Source of the DNA: Tangfeifania sp.
Lineage (GTDB): Bacteria > Bacteroidota > Bacteroidia > Bacteroidales > Prolixibacteraceae
Direction of reading: 5' to 3'
Assembly: GCA_018400515.1 (NCBI GenBank)
Contig: JAGYMR010000030.1
Span: 1 to 19,350 of the forward strand
Length of the DNA: 19,350 nt
The notes under the pieces were generated by a model, which saw nothing but the letters and a program-made list of their open reading frames with translations, was not told the origin of the DNA and made no database searches. Positions 16,678 to 19,350 of the stretch are shown here, one piece after another. The translations under genes and the position numbers were made by a program. Every line of letters begins with the position of its first letter. Position 1 is the stretch's first letter.

Positions 16678-17760
16678 ATGGCAGGAAAAATCAATGGAAT
16701 ACAACAACTGGGAATTGGTGTCGAAAATTTAAAAGAAGCCTGGAAATGGTACCGCGAACATTTTTCGATGGACATCCGGATGTTTGAAGAGGAAGCGGTT
16801 GCCGAACTGATGCTGCCCCATACCGGAGGAGAGCCCCGGGCACGGCATGCGGTACTTGCACTGAACATGCGCGGTGGCGGGGGATTCGAGATCTGGCAAC
16901 ACAAAGGCAAAAAACCCGAACCGTCTGCTTTCGAAGTGAACCTGGGCGACCTCGGCATCAATATCGGAAAAATAAAAACCGACAATGTTCCGGCTGCATA
17001 CGAAAAATTCAAAGCTTCGGGACTGAATATCCTGGGAGGCATCACCAAAGACCCGGTAGATAACGACCATTTTTATATGAAAGACGTTTTCGGAAATCTT
17101 TGGGAGATCAAAAATGAAAAAGAGGTTTTCCGGAAGGAGAAATCGGTAAGCGGCGGTGTATTGGGGGCGGTTATTGGTGTAAAAGATATGGAGGAGAGCC
17201 TCGGGATTTACCGGGATGTTTTGCAATACGATCAGGTGGTTTACGACATCACCGGGACCTTTGAGGATCTGCGCGAAATTCCCGGAGGCACCGGCCGTTT
17301 CAGGCGGCGGCTGCTCAAACATACCGATGTGAAGAACGGTGCTTTCAGCCCCTTTTTCGGATCTTCCGTCATTGAGCTCGTACAGGCCCTCGACCGCGAA
17401 CCGCGGGATATTTTTGAAGGACGTATCTGGGGAGATCCCGGCTTTATCCATCTCTGCTTCGATATCAACGGGATGGATGCCCTCCGTGAAAAATTAACAA
17501 AACGGGGTTTTCCCTTTACGGTCGACAGCACCCGCGATTCGGAAACATTTGATATGGGAACGGCCGCCGGAAGCTTCGCTTACATTAAGGCCCCCGAAGG
17601 AACACTGATCGAATTTGTGGAAACCCATAAAATTCCGCTGCTCGAAAAACTCGGCTGGTTTCTCGATTTCCGGAAACGTGGCCATCACCCCCTGCCCAAA
17701 TGGATGCTCAAGCTGTTCCGCTTTAAACGGGTGAGGGATAAAAAGAAAAACAAGAATTAA
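16678..17760 (+). CDS. Two-domain VOC (glyoxalase/dioxygenase fold) protein
   Basis: A 360-residue cytoplasmic protein with two vicinal-oxygen-chelate modules, roughly residues 5-145 and 158-325, then a basic tail (LFRFKRVRDKKKNKN). Each module begins with a VOC strand (GIQQLGIGVENLKEAWKWYR; GAVIGVKDMEESLGIYRDVL) and ends with a strand carrying Glu (FGNLWEIKNE; GTLIEFVETH). Of the usual four metal ligands, the first-strand His is replaced by Gln10 in module 1 and is absent in module 2. A His remains in GFIHLCFDI and Glu in both end strands, so metal binding may be altered. The fold includes glyoxalases, epimerases and ring-cleaving dioxygenases. The reaction here is unknown. Co-transcription with the SDR suggests a shared small-molecule pathway. 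Confidence 0.82.
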   Translation: MAGKINGIQQLGIGVENLKEAWKWYREHFSMDIRMFEEEAVAELMLPHTGGEPRARHAVLALNMRGGGGFEIWQHKGKKPEPSAFEVNLGDLGINIGKIKTDNVPAAYEKFKASGLNILGGITKDPVDNDHFYMKDVFGNLWEIKNEKEVFRKEKSVSGGVLGAVIGVKDMEESLGIYRDVLQYDQVVYDITGTFEDLREIPGGTGRFRRRLLKHTDVKNGAFSPFFGSSVIELVQALDREPRDIFEGRIWGDPGFIHLCFDINGMDALREKLTKRGFPFTVDSTRDSETFDMGTAAGSFAYIKAPEGTLIEFVETHKIPLLEKLGWFLDFRKRGHHPLPKWMLKLFRFKRVRDKKKNKN

Positions 17761-19079
17761 AACAGATAGTTCAGGCCAATATAGAGCCCTGATTCGCCGT
17801 CGCGCGGATCGGCAGCCATGCCGTAATCCACACTCACAATAAAGTTTTCATTCATGGCAATGCGCAGACCGGCACCATAAGATGTATGCATCTCCTCAGC
17901 ATCCTCCCGGAAAAAATCGGGCCGTTCGCCGGGATCAACATTTCCGGTATCCACATCGATGTTTTGGGTGACCCGTCCAAAATCAAAGAATCCGTTCAAT
18001 CCGAGGTAGAAATTGTTATTGATGAACTGAAAACGGGCAAATTTCCAGCGGGCTTCCAGGTTCCCGTAAAAAAAGCCATCCCCCACAATGCGGTTGCGGC
18101 GGATCCCGCGCAATGATTTGGCGCCGCCCAGCCCTTCCGAACTGGCCCCTTTCAGTACTGACGTGATGACCTGCGTCTGATAATAAAAGGGCACCTCCCC
18201 GGCCAGGGTGGTTTGATAGGACAACCGGTAAGCCAGTGAAAGATCCCTGGGAACAAGGGTGAAATACTGCCGGTGGGTCAGGTTGAGTTTCAAAAAGGAA
18301 CTTTCCGCTCCCAGAAACTCCGGTGCTCCCACCAGAACCGCTTCGGTCCAGATCCCGCTCATCGGGTTGGGCTTGTTGTCACGGGTATCAAAAACAAGGC
18401 CCGCTTTCAGGGTGGGAACAAAACCCCCGTCGGCCTCCTCTTCCGGCAAGATCCCCCACGTCCGGTACCATTCAAATAACCCGGGTTGCTCTTCTGTTGT
18501 GGGCAACGCATCATCGTTCCCCTCATTCAGCTTCGCAATGTCCACCGAGCCAATGTCAAAATTCAGCATATTGAATCCGGCCGCCCAGCGGAAATTGCTC
18601 TCCCGGAACTGCCCCTGTAAATCCAGCTTTACACGGAAAAGCTTGCGGTCGTATTTATAAAACATCCGCGTCTTGTAGGCTTCTGTGTTTTCATCATCAA
18701 TCCACCCGGGATGAACCACCGCATTGTACCCGTTAAATCCGTAAAAATCGTAGGCCTGATCAGATAAAAAACTAACATCCAATGAGGTCTGCAACCCCTC
18801 GATCAGCCGGTCCGAATCATAATAGAACCGGTTGATCCCGCTTCCCTTGGTAAACCGGGAAACCTCGAAATAGAGCGAATGATCGTAACCGGGATAACGA
18901 CTGCCATCCCCGTAATGGAATAAATTCACCAAAGCGCCATACTGAAAACCAAGATCCGTGTCAAAAGTGATGGTGGGCAACGCCCCGAAATTCCATCCGG
19001 TTTTAGTAACCTCTTCCTGTGCAAAAGCAGTGGCAGCAGAAAAAGCAAAAATCAACAATAGAATCTGTTTCATGTTCAT
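17757..19079 (-). CDS. BamA/TamA-family outer-membrane barrel without POTRA domains
   Basis: A 440-residue outer-membrane protein with a signal peptide (MNMKQILLLIFAFSAATAFA, cut before QEEVTK). Transmembrane beta-strands with alternating aromatics run throughout, for instance RYPGYDHSLYFEVSRF, FYGFNGYNAVV, FKLNLT-like SSFLKLNLTHRQYFTLV and DLSLAYRLSYQTTLAGEVPF. The signature GGAKSLRGIRRNRIVG contains the conserved Arg-Gly of the loop-6 VRGF/Y motif that plugs Omp85 barrels. The end SVDYGMAADPRDGESGLYIGLNYLF finishes with the usual terminal Phe. The length leaves room only for the barrel (PF01103), not POTRA repeats. Starts at 19079 or 19073 (ATG AAC ATG AAA) are both possible. Its stop interleaves with that of the converging VOC gene (4-base overlap). 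It could insert or secrete lipid or protein substrates, perhaps with the TamB-like protein nearby. Confidence 0.85.
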   Translation of the reverse strand: MNMKQILLLIFAFSAATAFAQEEVTKTGWNFGALPTITFDTDLGFQYGALVNLFHYGDGSRYPGYDHSLYFEVSRFTKGSGINRFYYDSDRLIEGLQTSLDVSFLSDQAYDFYGFNGYNAVVHPGWIDDENTEAYKTRMFYKYDRKLFRVKLDLQGQFRESNFRWAAGFNMLNFDIGSVDIAKLNEGNDDALPTTEEQPGLFEWYRTWGILPEEEADGGFVPTLKAGLVFDTRDNKPNPMSGIWTEAVLVGAPEFLGAESSFLKLNLTHRQYFTLVPRDLSLAYRLSYQTTLAGEVPFYYQTQVITSVLKGASSEGLGGAKSLRGIRRNRIVGDGFFYGNLEARWKFARFQFINNNFYLGLNGFFDFGRVTQNIDVDTGNVDPGERPDFFREDAEEMHTSYGAGLRIAMNENFIVSVDYGMAADPRDGESGLYIGLNYLF

Positions 19080-19136
19080 TCGTTTTAGTTCACCGTTCAA
19101 ATTTGATTTTAACAGCCTTGAAAAGGGAGTGCAGGA

Positions 19137-19153
19137 GATGAAATCGTTTCATC
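19137..19153. promoter_or_regulatory. Perfect 7-bp inverted repeat, possible operator
   Basis: GATGAAA TCG TTTCATC is a perfect inverted repeat with a 3-base centre, about 60 bases upstream of the barrel gene start and in the gap shared with the possible gene starting at 19328. The size fits a dimeric regulator site, but no regulator is identified. Confidence 0.35.
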
Positions 19154-19273
19154 CACCAAACGAATATATAAAAATTTTTCCCGGAAACGGATAATTCCCG
19201 AAAAATCGGAATAACCAACCGAAAAAATAGACCGTTATTTTACAGCTTTAAAACAAATTTTTTATTTTTAAAC

Positions 19274-19303
19274 TTTTTAAATAGCTGTCGCTATATTTAA
19301 AAA
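19274..19303. repeat. AT-rich hairpin
   Basis: TTTTTAAATAGC pairs with GCTAT-AT-TTAAAAA around a TGTC loop, leaving a 2-base bulge: about 12 paired bases in a very AT-rich stretch, 25 bases before the ATG at 19328. It may be a leader structure or an AT-rich control region. Confidence 0.35.
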
Positions 19304-19327
19304 TAATTTTAAAACATATTTATACCA

Positions 19328-19350
19328 ATGAAAACCAATAGAAGAAAATT
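19328..19350 (+). CDS. Possible start of a new gene, cut by the window edge
   Basis: ATG AAA ACC AAT AGA AGA AAA opens a frame (MKTNRRK) that runs off the end. The basic beginning and the AT-rich upstream region fit a gene start divergent from the barrel gene, but seven codons cannot identify it and no clear -7 box was found. Confidence 0.3.

Noticed and set aside
17757..17760. Overlapping stop codons of the VOC and barrel genes as a sign of antisense control
   Set aside because: A 4-base convergent overlap with interleaved TAA stops is common in compact genomes and needs no special explanation.

Overview
The window looks like chromosome of a Bacteroidota bacterium, probably Bacteroidales or a near relative, with GC near 50%. 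The reasons are the TAnnTTTG-type -7 promoter boxes ahead of several genes, the near absence of Shine-Dalgarno sites, a DUF4251 lipoprotein-like gene, a Bacteroidetes-type acetyl/succinylornithine deacetylase, split three-gene transhydrogenase subunits, and a TamB-family giant protein divergent from tsaD. I see no rRNA, tRNA, CRISPR array, insertion sequence or phage gene.

Layout. At 1-898 (minus) lies a secreted PF00756-type esterase that loses its C-terminus, including the catalytic His, at about position 110. From there to the window edge a different, GC-rich frame encodes what reads as the C-terminal repeat of a GDT1/UPF0016 cation transporter, so this end carries an abrupt junction. From 1125 (plus) comes an M20 deacetylase (ArgE-like), then a structured leader and a secreted parallel beta-helix protein (2337-4289). 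The pntAA-pntAB-pntB operon (4492-7393) follows, with a perfect LacI-like palindrome on its promoter and a clear terminator at 7434-7467. On the minus strand come a D-amino-acid aminotransferase (7492-8331) and endonuclease IV (8423-9274). A secreted DUF4251 protein (9417-9935, plus) converges with tsaD (10009-11046, minus). Divergent from tsaD is a very long TamB-like gene (11317-15740), then an SDR-VOC gene pair (15869-17760). The window closes with a minus-strand BamA/TamA-type barrel without POTRA domains (17757-19079) and a possible new plus-strand gene start at 19328.

How the genes work together. Most are housekeeping: arginine synthesis, proton-driven NADPH supply, D-amino acid supply for the cell wall, base-excision repair and the t6A tRNA modification. 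The envelope genes (TamB-like protein, barrel, DUF4251, secreted esterase and beta-helix) point to outer-membrane biogenesis and glycan or ester breakdown.

The most unusual observation is at the start of the tamB-like gene. The natural start (ATG 11317, just after a good promoter) runs into a stop after 17 codons, and the long frame is reached only by a -1 shift exactly at an A AAA AAG heptamer. This is either programmed frameshifting or slippage, or a one-base homopolymer deletion. I did not find a clearly new multi-gene defence or mobile system.
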